64,000 bases of DNA from Peptoniphilus sp. KCTC 25270 (lineage in GTDB: Bacteria > Bacillota > Clostridia > Tissierellales > Peptoniphilaceae), in NCBI RefSeq assembly GCF_021012875.1, contig NZ_JAJMZJ010000003.1, positions 216,675 to 280,674 of the forward strand, in the 5' to 3' direction. Positions 50,459 to 58,563 of the stretch are shown here, in pieces (positions within the stretch are counted from its first letter, which is position 1; the number at the start of each line of letters is the position of its first letter). Under the pieces are notes generated by a model that saw only the letters and a program-made list of their open reading frames with translations, was not told where the DNA came from and ran no database searches. Both the position numbers and the translations under genes were made by a program.

Positions 50459-51874
50459 ATGAAATATAACCAGTTGTATATAAATGGAGAATGGGTAAAT
50501 CCTATTTCCAATCAATTTTTAGATATTGAAAACCCGGCCAATCGAAAAATCATAGAAAAAGTTCCTCGTGGAAACGAAGAGGACGTAAATGTAGCAGTTG
50601 AAGCGGCCAAAAATGCTTTCGTTTCTTGGAAAAATTTAGGTCCTGGAAAACGACAGGAATACGTTCAAGGAATGATTGATCACTTGGTTTCTCGCTTTGA
50701 AGAAATGGCTCCTGTTTTGGCCTCAGAATTGGGATCTACGGAAAAATTTGCCTTAAAAGGTCACTTAGAAGGCTATGAGGAATCTATGTATGCTTTTTTG
50801 GAGCATCATAAATCCATTTCTTATGTAGAAGATCGAGGAAACTATCGTTTGTATCGCCGTCCACAAGGGATTGTTGCTTGTATTACCCCATGGAATTATC
50901 CTTTTGGACAAATTGCAAAAAAAGTTATTCCGGCTCTTTTGGCTGGGAATACAGTAATTCTAAAACCTTCAAAATCCACGCCTCTTACGGCTTATTTCTG
51001 GGCGGAAGCAGCGGAAAGCGTAAACTTACCAAAGGGCGTGTTTAACTTAGTTACAGGAAAGGGAGGAGAGGTTGGAAATGTTCTGGCCGATCATCCAGAT
51101 GTAAATGCCATTACTTTCACTGGTTCTACTAATGGAGGAAAAGAAATTGCCTCCCACGGAATCTCTCATTCTGTAAAACGAGTTACTTTGGAGTTGGGAG
51201 GAAAAAGTGCTGCGATTTTCTTAAAAGGAGCGGACTATTCCGATGCACTAAAGGGCGTTCTCGATTCCGTCTACCTAAATGTAGGGCAAACTTGTTCTGC
51301 CAAAACGCGGCTTTTGATTCCACGAGAAGAAAGAGAAACCATTGAAAAACTTTTAATTGAAAAAACCAAGGAATATCCTTTTGGCAATCCATTGTTGGAT
51401 GAAAAGGCCAAAGTTGGTGTCTTAAATAGTGAAGATCAGTGGAATAAGGTGAAAAAATATGTAGAACTTGGATTAAAAGAGGGCGCAAAGATTCTCTATG
51501 GAGAAGTTCCTGAGGAAATTGGTACAGGATATGAAATTCAGCCTGTGATTTTTACGGATGTATTGCCTGATATGAAAATTGCCCAAGAGGAAATTTTTGG
51601 TCCTGTTTTAAGCGTTCTTTTCTATGATACAATAGAGGAGGCCATTGAAATTGCTAATAATTCCATCTATGGCCTTTCTGGAATTGTCTACGGTCCGGAT
51701 AAGGAAGAAGCCCTTTTGGTTGCTTCTGAAATTCGTACGGGACAAGTTCAAGTAAATGGCGCTGCCATTAGTCAAGACTCTCCTTTCGGCGGTTTTAAGG
51801 AAAGTGGAATGGGTCGAGAAGGCGCCTTGGAAGGTTTGGAAGAATTTTATGAATACCAAACCATCTTTATTTAA
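50459..51874 (+). CDS. NAD(P)-dependent aldehyde dehydrogenase
   Basis: A 471-residue enzyme. 'CITPWNYPFGQI' has the oxyanion Asn, 'LKPSKSTPLTAYFWAE' binds the cofactor, 'VTLELGGKSA' has the general-base Glu and 'NVGQTCSAKTRLL' the catalytic Cys (near residue 280). 'EEIFGPVLSVLFYDTIEEAI' and 'PFGGFKESGMGREG' close the fold. The ATG at 50459 follows AAAGGAGTG; the frame is open 26 codons more but without a site. It likely oxidises a small aldehyde; the exact one is unknown. A 23-bp gap separates it from the DUF3783 gene. Confidence 0.9.
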   Translation: MKYNQLYINGEWVNPISNQFLDIENPANRKIIEKVPRGNEEDVNVAVEAAKNAFVSWKNLGPGKRQEYVQGMIDHLVSRFEEMAPVLASELGSTEKFALKGHLEGYEESMYAFLEHHKSISYVEDRGNYRLYRRPQGIVACITPWNYPFGQIAKKVIPALLAGNTVILKPSKSTPLTAYFWAEAAESVNLPKGVFNLVTGKGGEVGNVLADHPDVNAITFTGSTNGGKEIASHGISHSVKRVTLELGGKSAAIFLKGADYSDALKGVLDSVYLNVGQTCSAKTRLLIPREERETIEKLLIEKTKEYPFGNPLLDEKAKVGVLNSEDQWNKVKKYVELGLKEGAKILYGEVPEEIGTGYEIQPVIFTDVLPDMKIAQEEIFGPVLSVLFYDTIEEAIEIANNSIYGLSGIVYGPDKEEALLVASEIRTGQVQVNGAAISQDSPFGGFKESGMGREGALEGLEEFYEYQTIFI

Positions 51875-51897
51875 CTTTATAAGAAGGAGAAATAGAT

Positions 51898-52449
51898 ATG
51901 TCGCTTATTTTAATCTATCAAATGGATCCAATGGAAAAGCAAGAAACTCTTCTTTCCATTGCTAAGGATCTTGATTTGGAAGTGAAGGAAATTTCACAGG
52001 GAGAAGTCCATCAAAAGGTTGGAGCTCTTGTTGGCCTAGAAGGTTATAAAAAAACCGATGAAAAGGGAGATTTAAGTCGTGCTCCTGAAAGTGAAATGGT
52101 TCTTTTCGCAAATGTAGAGCGCCAAAAAATTTACGATACCATTGATCGTCTTCGAGAAGAGGGATATACCATTCCTCATAAGGCGGCCCTTACGCGCACT
52201 ACGCAAGATTGGACTTTCCGTATGTTGGTAAATCACATTGAGCAGGAAAACAAAACTGTTCGTGCTTACACTCGCTTAATTAGCCGTGTAAAAAAAGCAG
52301 AAGTTCTACAAGTGAAAGTAGAAGATAAAGAGTTGCAAAAAGCCATTGAAGCCGCTTATGCTTTGCGGGATTTAGGAGAAGATCTTTCCGAAAGAAACAT
52401 TCGCGAAGTCCAAGTTCAATTGGACGAAGCCATGGCCAAACATGTATAA
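51898..52449 (+). CDS. DUF3783 family protein
   Basis: A 183-residue soluble protein. A DUF3783-type region lies at about residues 60-115: 'PESEMVLFANVERQKIYDTI', then 'HKAALTRTTQDWTFRMLVNH', where the K-A-x-L-T and Trp positions match the family. The function is not known. It follows the aldehyde dehydrogenase by 23 bp with its own AAGGAGA site and ends in a strong terminator, so the two form an operon. Confidence 0.75.
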   Translation: MSLILIYQMDPMEKQETLLSIAKDLDLEVKEISQGEVHQKVGALVGLEGYKKTDEKGDLSRAPESEMVLFANVERQKIYDTIDRLREEGYTIPHKAALTRTTQDWTFRMLVNHIEQENKTVRAYTRLISRVKKAEVLQVKVEDKELQKAIEAAYALRDLGEDLSERNIREVQVQLDEAMAKHV

Positions 52450-52451
52450 TG

Positions 52452-52485
52452 AAAAACCTTACGCCCTTGAAAGCGTAAGGTTTTT
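52452..52485. terminator. Bidirectional terminator between convergent genes
   Basis: AAAAACCTTACGC (52452-52464) with GCGTAAGGTTTTT (52473-52485), 8-nt loop, T runs on both strands. Confidence 0.92.
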
Positions 52486-52489
52486 CTTT

Positions 52490-52981
52490 TTATTTTTCTT
52501 TTTTTGAATCCAAATACATGGAATCCATATCTTTCGAAACTTCTGTCATTAGACCATTTTCCATGATTTCCAATACATCGCAAAAGGTTTCTAAATGTTC
52601 TTGATCTATACTGCCTTCTAAACGATGGATAATTCCATGAATATAATTGTAATTTACGGAATAATGTTCTTTAAACTTATCCGTAACATATAAGTGAACC
52701 TGTCTTTTATCGATTGTAGAGGGGATTTTTTTTATGTAACCTTTTTTCACTAGATTGTTTACTTTATAAGCTGCGTTCGGCTGGCTTACCTGTATAAATT
52801 CTGCCAATTCATTAATATTTGGTCCCTTTAGAGCGTAAATCGCCTCGGCACAGAAATTTTCCATTACCGTTAATTTTTCTTTTCCAAACTCTCCATTACG
52901 AAATAAATTCCGATAAAAATTCAATTTGAATTTTAAGTAGACTTCGTTCATGGTTTTTTCTAGATCGCAACTCTTATCCAT
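52490..52981 (-). CDS. MarR-like winged-helix regulator
   Basis: A 163-residue protein with a helix-turn-helix and wing at about residues 45-105 ('NINELAEFIQVSQPNAAYKVNN', 'KKIPSTIDKRQVHLYVTDKF'). It is less typical than the MarR at 3631, and the acidic tail of about 40 residues has no known domain. It lies 14 bp after the glycosyltransferase gene and converges with the DUF3783 gene. Possible targets are the glycosyltransferase set or its own gene; not shown. Confidence 0.78.
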   Translation of the reverse strand: MDKSCDLEKTMNEVYLKFKLNFYRNLFRNGEFGKEKLTVMENFCAEAIYALKGPNINELAEFIQVSQPNAAYKVNNLVKKGYIKKIPSTIDKRQVHLYVTDKFKEHYSVNYNYIHGIIHRLEGSIDQEHLETFCDVLEIMENGLMTEVSKDMDSMYLDSKKEK

Positions 52982-52995
52982 AACTCTTCCCTCTT

Positions 52996-53757
52996 CTAAG
53001 CTTCTCTTCGAATTTTCAATGCAGTAAATATACTGTTTTTACTTGTATTAATCACACTCATCTTACTTTCTCCTCCTTTTTGATCGTAATATAGAACAAA
53101 AGGAACTTCAGAGATTTTGGCACCACAACGATGCAGTTTATACAAAAGCTCCATCATACAAGCAAAGGAGGATTGCTCAATTAATTTTTCTCCATATTTT
53201 TCTCTTCCCTTTAGAAGAATTTCTCTCGTATAGAGTCTATAACCACAGGTGTAGTCTCGTACATTGGGAATTCTAAGAATCAAAGTATAGTACCACTTAG
53301 CAAAAATACTTAACATTTCTCGAAATTTTGATAATCCACGAATCGACGCTCCTTTTTGGTATCGAGAGCAGATAATTACATCAAATTGTCTGTGCTTTTT
53401 TAACAGATCCTGGACGTATTTGGGATGATGGGTATTGTCTCCATCCATTACAACCAATAGGTCTTCTTCTTCTGCATTTTCTAAAAAGAATTCCACCCCT
53501 GTGCGCATTACGCCACCTAGGTTTTGATTTTTTGTATGAAAAAGAGGATGAACTCTTTCCGATTCCATCTCTTTTATTTTTTCTTTTGTTTTATCTGTTG
53601 ATTTATCATCCACAGGAACGATCAACAGCTCATATCCTTGCTCTTTCAAAAGAGGCTGTTGATAAAACCACTCTTTTATAAGAGCTTGAATATTTTCTTC
53701 TTCATTGTAACAAGGAAGAAGAACAAATATCCTAGGATCGAGGTTGGAAACGGTCAT
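52996..53757 (-). CDS. Glycosyltransferase family 2 (polyprenyl-phosphate sugar transferase type)
   Basis: A 253-residue GT-A enzyme: 'FVLLPCYNEEENIQALIKEW' start, 'VPVDDKSTDKTKEKI', the Asp-Gly-Asp metal motif in 'LLVVMDGDNTHHPKYVQDL', and 'SRYQKGASIRGLSKFREMLS'. It lacks the C-terminal pair of helices of full DPM1-type GtrB proteins. It sits after the GtrA and GT-C genes. GtrA-GtrB-GT-C sets load a sugar onto a lipid carrier, flip it and attach it to the envelope. The ATG at 53757 follows GGAGG. Confidence 0.87.
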   Translation of the reverse strand: MTVSNLDPRIFVLLPCYNEEENIQALIKEWFYQQPLLKEQGYELLIVPVDDKSTDKTKEKIKEMESERVHPLFHTKNQNLGGVMRTGVEFFLENAEEEDLLVVMDGDNTHHPKYVQDLLKKHRQFDVIICSRYQKGASIRGLSKFREMLSIFAKWYYTLILRIPNVRDYTCGYRLYTREILLKGREKYGEKLIEQSSFACMMELLYKLHRCGAKISEVPFVLYYDQKGGESKMSVINTSKNSIFTALKIRREA

Positions 53758-54139
53758 ATAAATACCTCCGAAGGTAATAAAGTACAAAAAAGGGAACCAC
53801 CATGGAAAACCCTTTGGAAATTAAAAATACCAGTTTTTCTGAAAATGTGGTATCCAAAAGTTCATGAACCACGTAAATAGTCACATCGGCCAAAAGCAAA
53901 CCCACAAAAAAGGTTCCAAAAAAAATAATGGCGGATAAGGAATTCTTTTCTCTTTCAAATACGTGGCGCATAGTTAAGAAATATTGTACAACACATCCAG
54001 TAATAACGCCAATAGTATTAGAAAAAACCAAATTTTGATCAAAGGCAAAGCGTAAAATGTAAACGACTCCCAAGTCAATCAACGTAATAAATATGGAGAT
54101 GAGTAAATACCGTATTAATTTTTTCTGTTCTAGATTCAA
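53732..54139 (-). CDS. GtrA-like membrane protein (flippase-type)
   Basis: A 135-residue protein with four membrane helices: about 8-30, 37-55, 68-88 and 100-122 ('KGFSMVVPFFVLYYLRRYLY'). The GtrA core is 'ISIFITLIDLGVVYILRF' and 'GVVTGCVVQYFLTM'-type repeats, here 'VITGCVVQYFLTMRHVFERE'. The family is thought to help move undecaprenyl-linked sugars across the membrane. It overlaps the GT2 start by 26 bp and follows the GT-C gene by 1 bp. Confidence 0.88.
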   Translation of the reverse strand: MNLEQKKLIRYLLISIFITLIDLGVVYILRFAFDQNLVFSNTIGVITGCVVQYFLTMRHVFEREKNSLSAIIFFGTFFVGLLLADVTIYVVHELLDTTFSEKLVFLISKGFSMVVPFFVLYYLRRYLYDRFQPRS

Positions 54140-54140
54140 C

Positions 54141-55553
54141 TCATTCCTCCGTCTTTACCTTATAGATTACAATATATGAATTTTGTTCTACCAAATCCAC
54201 GTGACTACGTATTTTTTTCATTATATTTTCGTCCATTTCTACGTATTTATGGAAGATATAATATTGCAGCCCATCCTTTAATAAGGCGTCAAATTTTTCT
54301 GGTGTATCCGATTTGTTCATTGGATAACGCACACCGGGATAGCCTGTTGCACTAAATAAAACCGGACTTTCTCCATTTCCTGCAATATAGGAATTTTCAG
54401 GAATATTTTTTTCCATTAAAGCAATGGCAGAATGAAACATAGGGTTCACCCTTGCCTCTCGATCCAAGTAATCTAACCCAAGAAAAGTGGTGGAAAAAAA
54501 GATAAGAAAAATAAGTCCATAGGATAAGAAAGATTTCTTTATACTTCCCAAAACTTCTCCCGCAAGATAAGCCCAAAAAGGCATCCAGAAAATAATATAG
54601 TATCCCAAACGGATTCCTTGAAAAATAACCATAGTACTTAAACAAAGACCCAAAAACCAAAGGCCTAAAAACAAATCTTTTCGCAAGTAAATTCCAATAA
54701 GACCAAAAATTCCTAAAATCAAAGTTAAAGGAGTATAAGCTGTTTTTGCCGTTGCAAATAGAAAAGAAAGACTATCCTTTACTCCTTCCATTCCCCCTAA
54801 AACAAAGCGATTGATAATTTGGCTAACAAAGGTATCTGTGGCATTTTGCCCCACAATGTAATAATACAATAAAGGAATGGCCAAAGAAATCAGTCCATAA
54901 GTATAGGCTTCTTTTTGCACAAATATTTTTTGTTTTTGATGGAATAAGAGAATTCCTACGGGAACAATTCCCAAAAATCCCAAACTTAATTTTTCTAAAA
55001 GAGCAAATCCCATTAATAAGGCACTAAAAATCAAAGTCTTATACTCTTTATCCAATTCCCATTTTGCCAAGAAGTAAAAAGCTCCTAAATATCCAAAAAG
55101 AGCCATGCTTTCTGGCATAATGGCTCGCCCATAAAATAGAGCATAGGGCAGGATAATATAGTAGAAACCACCCAATATGGATGCTTCTTCTTTCTGGGAA
55201 CGAATTCGTAGCAATTTATAGAGAAACATCGCCGAACCACAAAAGGCCGAGGCAGAAACTACTCGTAAAACGGCTGGAGTAAAGCCCACACCTTTACTTA
55301 ATATCGCTCCTAATGCCGGCATAATCATCCATTCCAATTGAACGGTTTTTGGTTCTTTTCCATAATAAAAAAAACGAGGATTCAAAAGGTCGATGCCGCT
55401 TTTGTTGTAATCATAAGCTACACTAAAAGTGTCCGCTTGACGCCAACTATCTCCCACTTCCCAAGAAGGGTTGCTTAAAGTTGGCCAAACGGCAAGAAAA
55501 AAAAGAATAAATAACAAAAAATATAGAGTTGTATCGTATTTCCTATGATTCAT
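54141..55553 (-). CDS. Integral membrane glycosyltransferase (GT-C, ArnT/PMT-like)
   Basis: A 470-residue protein with about 11 membrane helices. The N-terminal outer loop 'EVGDSWRQADTFSVAYDYNK' carries the acidic motif expected of GT-C enzymes (here Asp in 'GDSWRQADT' as candidate catalytic residue). The C-terminal 100 residues are soluble. It transfers a lipid-linked sugar to an envelope acceptor. First gene of the GT-C-gtrA-GT2 set. The start has a GGTGA-type site (minus strand 'CGAGGTGAAATAAGA'). Confidence 0.85.
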   Translation of the reverse strand: MNHRKYDTTLYFLLFILFFLAVWPTLSNPSWEVGDSWRQADTFSVAYDYNKSGIDLLNPRFFYYGKEPKTVQLEWMIMPALGAILSKGVGFTPAVLRVVSASAFCGSAMFLYKLLRIRSQKEEASILGGFYYIILPYALFYGRAIMPESMALFGYLGAFYFLAKWELDKEYKTLIFSALLMGFALLEKLSLGFLGIVPVGILLFHQKQKIFVQKEAYTYGLISLAIPLLYYYIVGQNATDTFVSQIINRFVLGGMEGVKDSLSFLFATAKTAYTPLTLILGIFGLIGIYLRKDLFLGLWFLGLCLSTMVIFQGIRLGYYIIFWMPFWAYLAGEVLGSIKKSFLSYGLIFLIFFSTTFLGLDYLDREARVNPMFHSAIALMEKNIPENSYIAGNGESPVLFSATGYPGVRYPMNKSDTPEKFDALLKDGLQYYIFHKYVEMDENIMKKIRSHVDLVEQNSYIVIYKVKTEE

Positions 55554-55609
55554 TCTTATTTCACCTCGCTATTTTCTATTATATCATAGCCATTATCATC
55601 CGACAAAAA

Positions 55610-55635
55610 ATAGCCTGCAGCTTTTTGCAGGCTAT
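55610..55635 (-). terminator. Terminator of the tRNA-Arg gene
   Basis: ATAGCCTGCA (55610-55619) with TGCAGGCTAT (55626-55635), 6-nt loop, then TTTTTT on the minus strand. It begins one base after the encoded CCA end. Confidence 0.9.
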
Positions 55636-55636
55636 C

Positions 55637-55713
55637 TGGCGGAGCTGAGAGGAATCGAACCCCCGGCACGTGCCTTAGGAGGGCACTGCTCTATCCTACT
55701 GAGCTACAGCTCC
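55637..55713 (-). tRNA. tRNA-Arg (anticodon CCT, reads AGG)
   Basis: Minus-strand cloverleaf. The acceptor stem GGAGCTG pairs with CAGCTCC. The D arm is 'GCTCAGTAGGATAGAGC'. The anticodon arm GTGCC-CTCCTAA-GGCAC has CCT at positions 34-36. The T arm is 'GGGGGTTCGATTCCTCTC'-like with TTCGA. The encoded CCA is at 55639-55637. A TTGACA (55753-55748) and TAATAT (55730-55725), 17 bp apart, form a promoter just upstream. Confidence 0.96.
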
Positions 55714-55724
55714 ATATCTTTATC

Positions 55725-55753
55725 ATATTATAAGAAAAAACAATCTCTGTCAA
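55725..55753 (-). promoter_or_regulatory. Promoter of tRNA-Arg
   Basis: TTGACA (55753-55748), 17 bp, TAATAT (55730-55725) on the minus strand; TATAAT two bases on gives 15 bp. It is 12 bp before the mature 5' end. Confidence 0.7.
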
Positions 55754-55780
55754 TTGATAAAATAGCTATAAAAATTTATT

Positions 55781-55830
55781 GCACTATATCTTGTGTTTCT
55801 ATAGATATTTTTTCCTATATGTTGTATAAT
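55781..55830 (+). promoter_or_regulatory. Tandem NrdR-type boxes and -10 of nrdDG
   Basis: Box 1 GCACTATATCTTGTGT (55781-55796) and box 2 TTCCTATATGTTGTAT (55812-55827), with cores CTATATCTTG and CTATATGTTG 31 bp apart. A TATAAT (55825-55830) overlaps box 2. The nrdJ promoter has a matching pair. The nrdD start is 55869, after AAAAGGAGAG. Confidence 0.75.
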
Positions 55831-55868
55831 CAGTTTGTCAATTGCCCTAGAATCAAAAGGAGAGAAAC

Positions 55869-58019
55869 ATGTATCAGGTAATCAAAAGAAATGGGGGACG
55901 AGTAGATTTTGATCCTCAAAAAATTGCCATTGCTATAGAAAAAGCCATGCACAGTAGTAGTGGACTTTACATAGAAGGACAAGCGGAACAAATTGCTAAG
56001 GAAATTGAAACTTTTGTTCAAAAAATCCAAAAGGATATTACCATTTATCAAATCGAAGACCAAGTGTATTATAAACTTTTGGAATACAAAAATCCGGCAA
56101 CGGCTCGTGCTTATGAAAATTATAAAGCAGTACAATCTTTTAAGCGTATGGAAAATACAACAGATGGCGACATTGCCGGTCTGTTAAACCGAAGCAATTT
56201 CGAGGTTATGGATGAAAATTCCAACAAGGATGCCAATGTAGTTTCTACTCAAAGGGATTTAATTGCTGGAGAAATTTCCAAAGATATTGCCCGTAGAAAA
56301 ATTATTCCTACTGATATCGTTCAAGCCCATGATAGTGGGGCGATTCATTTTCACGATATGGACTATATTATTCAACCTATGTTCAATTGTTGTCTAGTAA
56401 ATTTAGAAGATATGTTGAAAAACGGAACCGTTATTAATGGAAAACAAATCGAAACACCAAAATCTTTTCAAGTAGCCTGTACCGTTACTACACAGATTAT
56501 TGCACAGATTGCCAGTGGACAATTTGGGGGACAAAGCATTAATGGAATTGATCGTATTTTGGCTCCTTACGTACGAAAATCTTACGAAAAACACTATGCA
56601 TCCATTTTAGAAGAGCAAAAAGAAGTTTACGGAATTCAGCCAGATGAAAAAAAGGCTGAGGAGATTGCTTGGAAGAGAACGCGAAAGGAAATTAAGGACG
56701 GAATCCAAACCATCCAATATCAAATCAATACTTTAATGACAACCAATGGCCAAGCACCTTTTGTTACTTTGTTTATGCATTTTCTTCCTGGATACGAATA
56801 CGAAAAAGAAGCGGCTATGATTACAGAGGAAATTCTAAAACAAAGAATCGAGGGAATTAAAAACGAAAAGGGCGTTTCTGTTACGCCCGCCTTCCCAAAA
56901 TTGATCTATGTTTTAGACGAACACAATATTACGGAGGATAGCCCTTATTATTATTTAACAAAACTAGCAGCGGAATGTACTGCAAAACGCATGTATCCCG
57001 ACTATATTTCCGCCAAAAAAATGCGGGATTTATACGAAGGAAATGTCTTTTCCCCTATGGGATGTCGTTCTTTCTTAGCTCCTTATAAAAACGAAAAGGG
57101 AGACTACCAATTTGAGGGACGTTTTAATATGGGCGTTGTTTCCTTAAATCTTCCACAAATTGGAATCCTTGCCAATGGAAACGAAGATTTGTTCTTTGAA
57201 ATCTTAGAAAAACGCCTACAATTGGTGAAAAAAGCCCTTTTGTTGCGTTACGATTTACTAAAGGATACAACAAGCGACGTCTCTCCCATTCATTGGCAAT
57301 ATGGTGGAATTTCACGTTTGGCCAAAGGAGAAAAAATTGCTCCTCTTCTAAAAAATGGCTATGCAACCATTTCCTTAGGATATATTGGAATTTATGAGGC
57401 CACCTATTTAACAAAGGGAGTAAGCCATACGGATCCGGAAGGAGAAAAATTTGCCCACAAAATTATGGACCGATTAAACGAGGCCGTACAATCTTGGAAA
57501 GACGAGATGGGAATTGGTTTTGCTCTTTATGGAACACCAGCCGAAAGCTTGACCAATCGTTTCTGCAAATTGGATCGAGCTCGTTTTGGAGAAATTAAAA
57601 ACGTTACAGACAAAGGATACTACACCAACAGCTATCACGTAGATGTCCGAGAAGAAATCAATGTATTTGATAAATTTTCCTTTGAAAGTCGTTTCCAAAA
57701 TAAGTCTAAGGGAGGTTCGATCTCCTATGCAGAAATTCCTAATTTGGGAAATAATGTAGAAGCCTTAGAAACGATGGTTCAATACATTTATGATAACATT
57801 ATGTACGCAGAGTTTAACACAAAATTGGACTATTGCCACCAATGTGGTTACGATGGAGAAATCCTTGTAAACGATGATAACCAGTGGGAATGTCCTCAAT
57901 GTCACAATACCGATCGAAATCAATTAACTGTCATTCGAAGAACTTGTGGCTATTTAGGAGAAAATTTCTGGAACGAAGGGCGCACCAAAGAAATTAAGAA
58001 TCGAGTGTTGCATATCTAA
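55869..58019 (+). CDS. nrdD: Anaerobic ribonucleoside-triphosphate reductase (class III)
   Basis: A 716-residue glycyl-radical enzyme. The ATP-cone is at residues 1-95 ('VIKRNGGRVDFDPQKIAIAI'). The catalytic core has 'HDSGAIHFHDMDY' and 'FVTLFMHFLPGYE'. Near the C-terminus are the zinc cysteines 'CHQCGYDG' and 'CPQCHNTD', then the radical glycine in 'RTCGYLGE' (about 24 residues before the end). It reduces NTPs with formate and needs NrdG to make the radical. It overlaps nrdG by 1 bp. Confidence 0.97.
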   Translation: MYQVIKRNGGRVDFDPQKIAIAIEKAMHSSSGLYIEGQAEQIAKEIETFVQKIQKDITIYQIEDQVYYKLLEYKNPATARAYENYKAVQSFKRMENTTDGDIAGLLNRSNFEVMDENSNKDANVVSTQRDLIAGEISKDIARRKIIPTDIVQAHDSGAIHFHDMDYIIQPMFNCCLVNLEDMLKNGTVINGKQIETPKSFQVACTVTTQIIAQIASGQFGGQSINGIDRILAPYVRKSYEKHYASILEEQKEVYGIQPDEKKAEEIAWKRTRKEIKDGIQTIQYQINTLMTTNGQAPFVTLFMHFLPGYEYEKEAAMITEEILKQRIEGIKNEKGVSVTPAFPKLIYVLDEHNITEDSPYYYLTKLAAECTAKRMYPDYISAKKMRDLYEGNVFSPMGCRSFLAPYKNEKGDYQFEGRFNMGVVSLNLPQIGILANGNEDLFFEILEKRLQLVKKALLLRYDLLKDTTSDVSPIHWQYGGISRLAKGEKIAPLLKNGYATISLGYIGIYEATYLTKGVSHTDPEGEKFAHKIMDRLNEAVQSWKDEMGIGFALYGTPAESLTNRFCKLDRARFGEIKNVTDKGYYTNSYHVDVREEINVFDKFSFESRFQNKSKGGSISYAEIPNLGNNVEALETMVQYIYDNIMYAEFNTKLDYCHQCGYDGEILVNDDNQWECPQCHNTDRNQLTVIRRTCGYLGENFWNEGRTKEIKNRVLHI

Positions 58020-58513
58020 TGAAAATTGCACAATTTCGAGAAATGGACACGGCCAACGGACAAGGAATTCGCTCCTCTCTCTTTGTCAGTGGTTGCACCC
58101 ACCATTGTAAAGAGTGTTTTAACGAAGAATATCAGGATTTTCACTTTGGAGAAGAATATTCCAAAGCGTGGGAAGAAAAGATCTTAAAAGCTCTAAAACA
58201 TCCTATGATTTCTGGAATTACTTTTTTAGGAGGAGAGCCCATGGAAAATACAGAGGGGCTCATTCCTCTATCAAAAAAGATTAAAGAAGAAACCAAGAAA
58301 AACATTTGGATTTATTCTGGCTACAACCTAGAACAAATTTTAGAAAATACAAAACAGAAAGAACTCTTGCTTCTCTGTGACGTCTTGGTGGATGGTCCTT
58401 TTGTCCACTCCTTAAAAGATTTGCGACTTAAATTTCGAGGAAGTAGCAACCAAAGAATTATTGATATACAAAAATCTATAGAAACAAAAGAAATTGTCTT
58501 GTTTATGGAATAA
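58019..58513 (+). CDS. nrdG: Anaerobic ribonucleotide reductase activating protein (radical SAM)
   Basis: A 164-residue radical SAM protein. The cluster motif is 'SGCTHHCKECFN' (Cys-x3-Cys-x2-Cys near residues 26-33) and 'TFLGGEPMENTEGLIPL' follows. It installs the glycyl radical on NrdD. ATG shares a base with the nrdD stop. It is oxygen-sensitive, consistent with an anaerobe. Confidence 0.95.
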   Translation: MKIAQFREMDTANGQGIRSSLFVSGCTHHCKECFNEEYQDFHFGEEYSKAWEEKILKALKHPMISGITFLGGEPMENTEGLIPLSKKIKEETKKNIWIYSGYNLEQILENTKQKELLLLCDVLVDGPFVHSLKDLRLKFRGSSNQRIIDIQKSIETKEIVLFME

Positions 58514-58520
58514 AAAAAGA

Positions 58521-58545
58521 CCTCTCCTTAAGGAGAGGTTTTTTA
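58521..58545 (+). terminator. Terminator of nrdDG
   Basis: Perfect palindrome CCTCTCCTTAAGGAGAGG (58521-58538) followed by TTTTTT. The A run on its left makes it usable for the opposing M23 gene as well. Confidence 0.9.
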
Positions 58546-58563
58546 TATGGAAAGGTTTATTTT

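Noticed and set aside
52996..54139. Reading the GT2-GtrA pair as a frameshifted single gene
   Set aside because: They overlap by 26 bp in different frames, but each has its own complete domain and start signal. This is the normal GtrA-GtrB arrangement.
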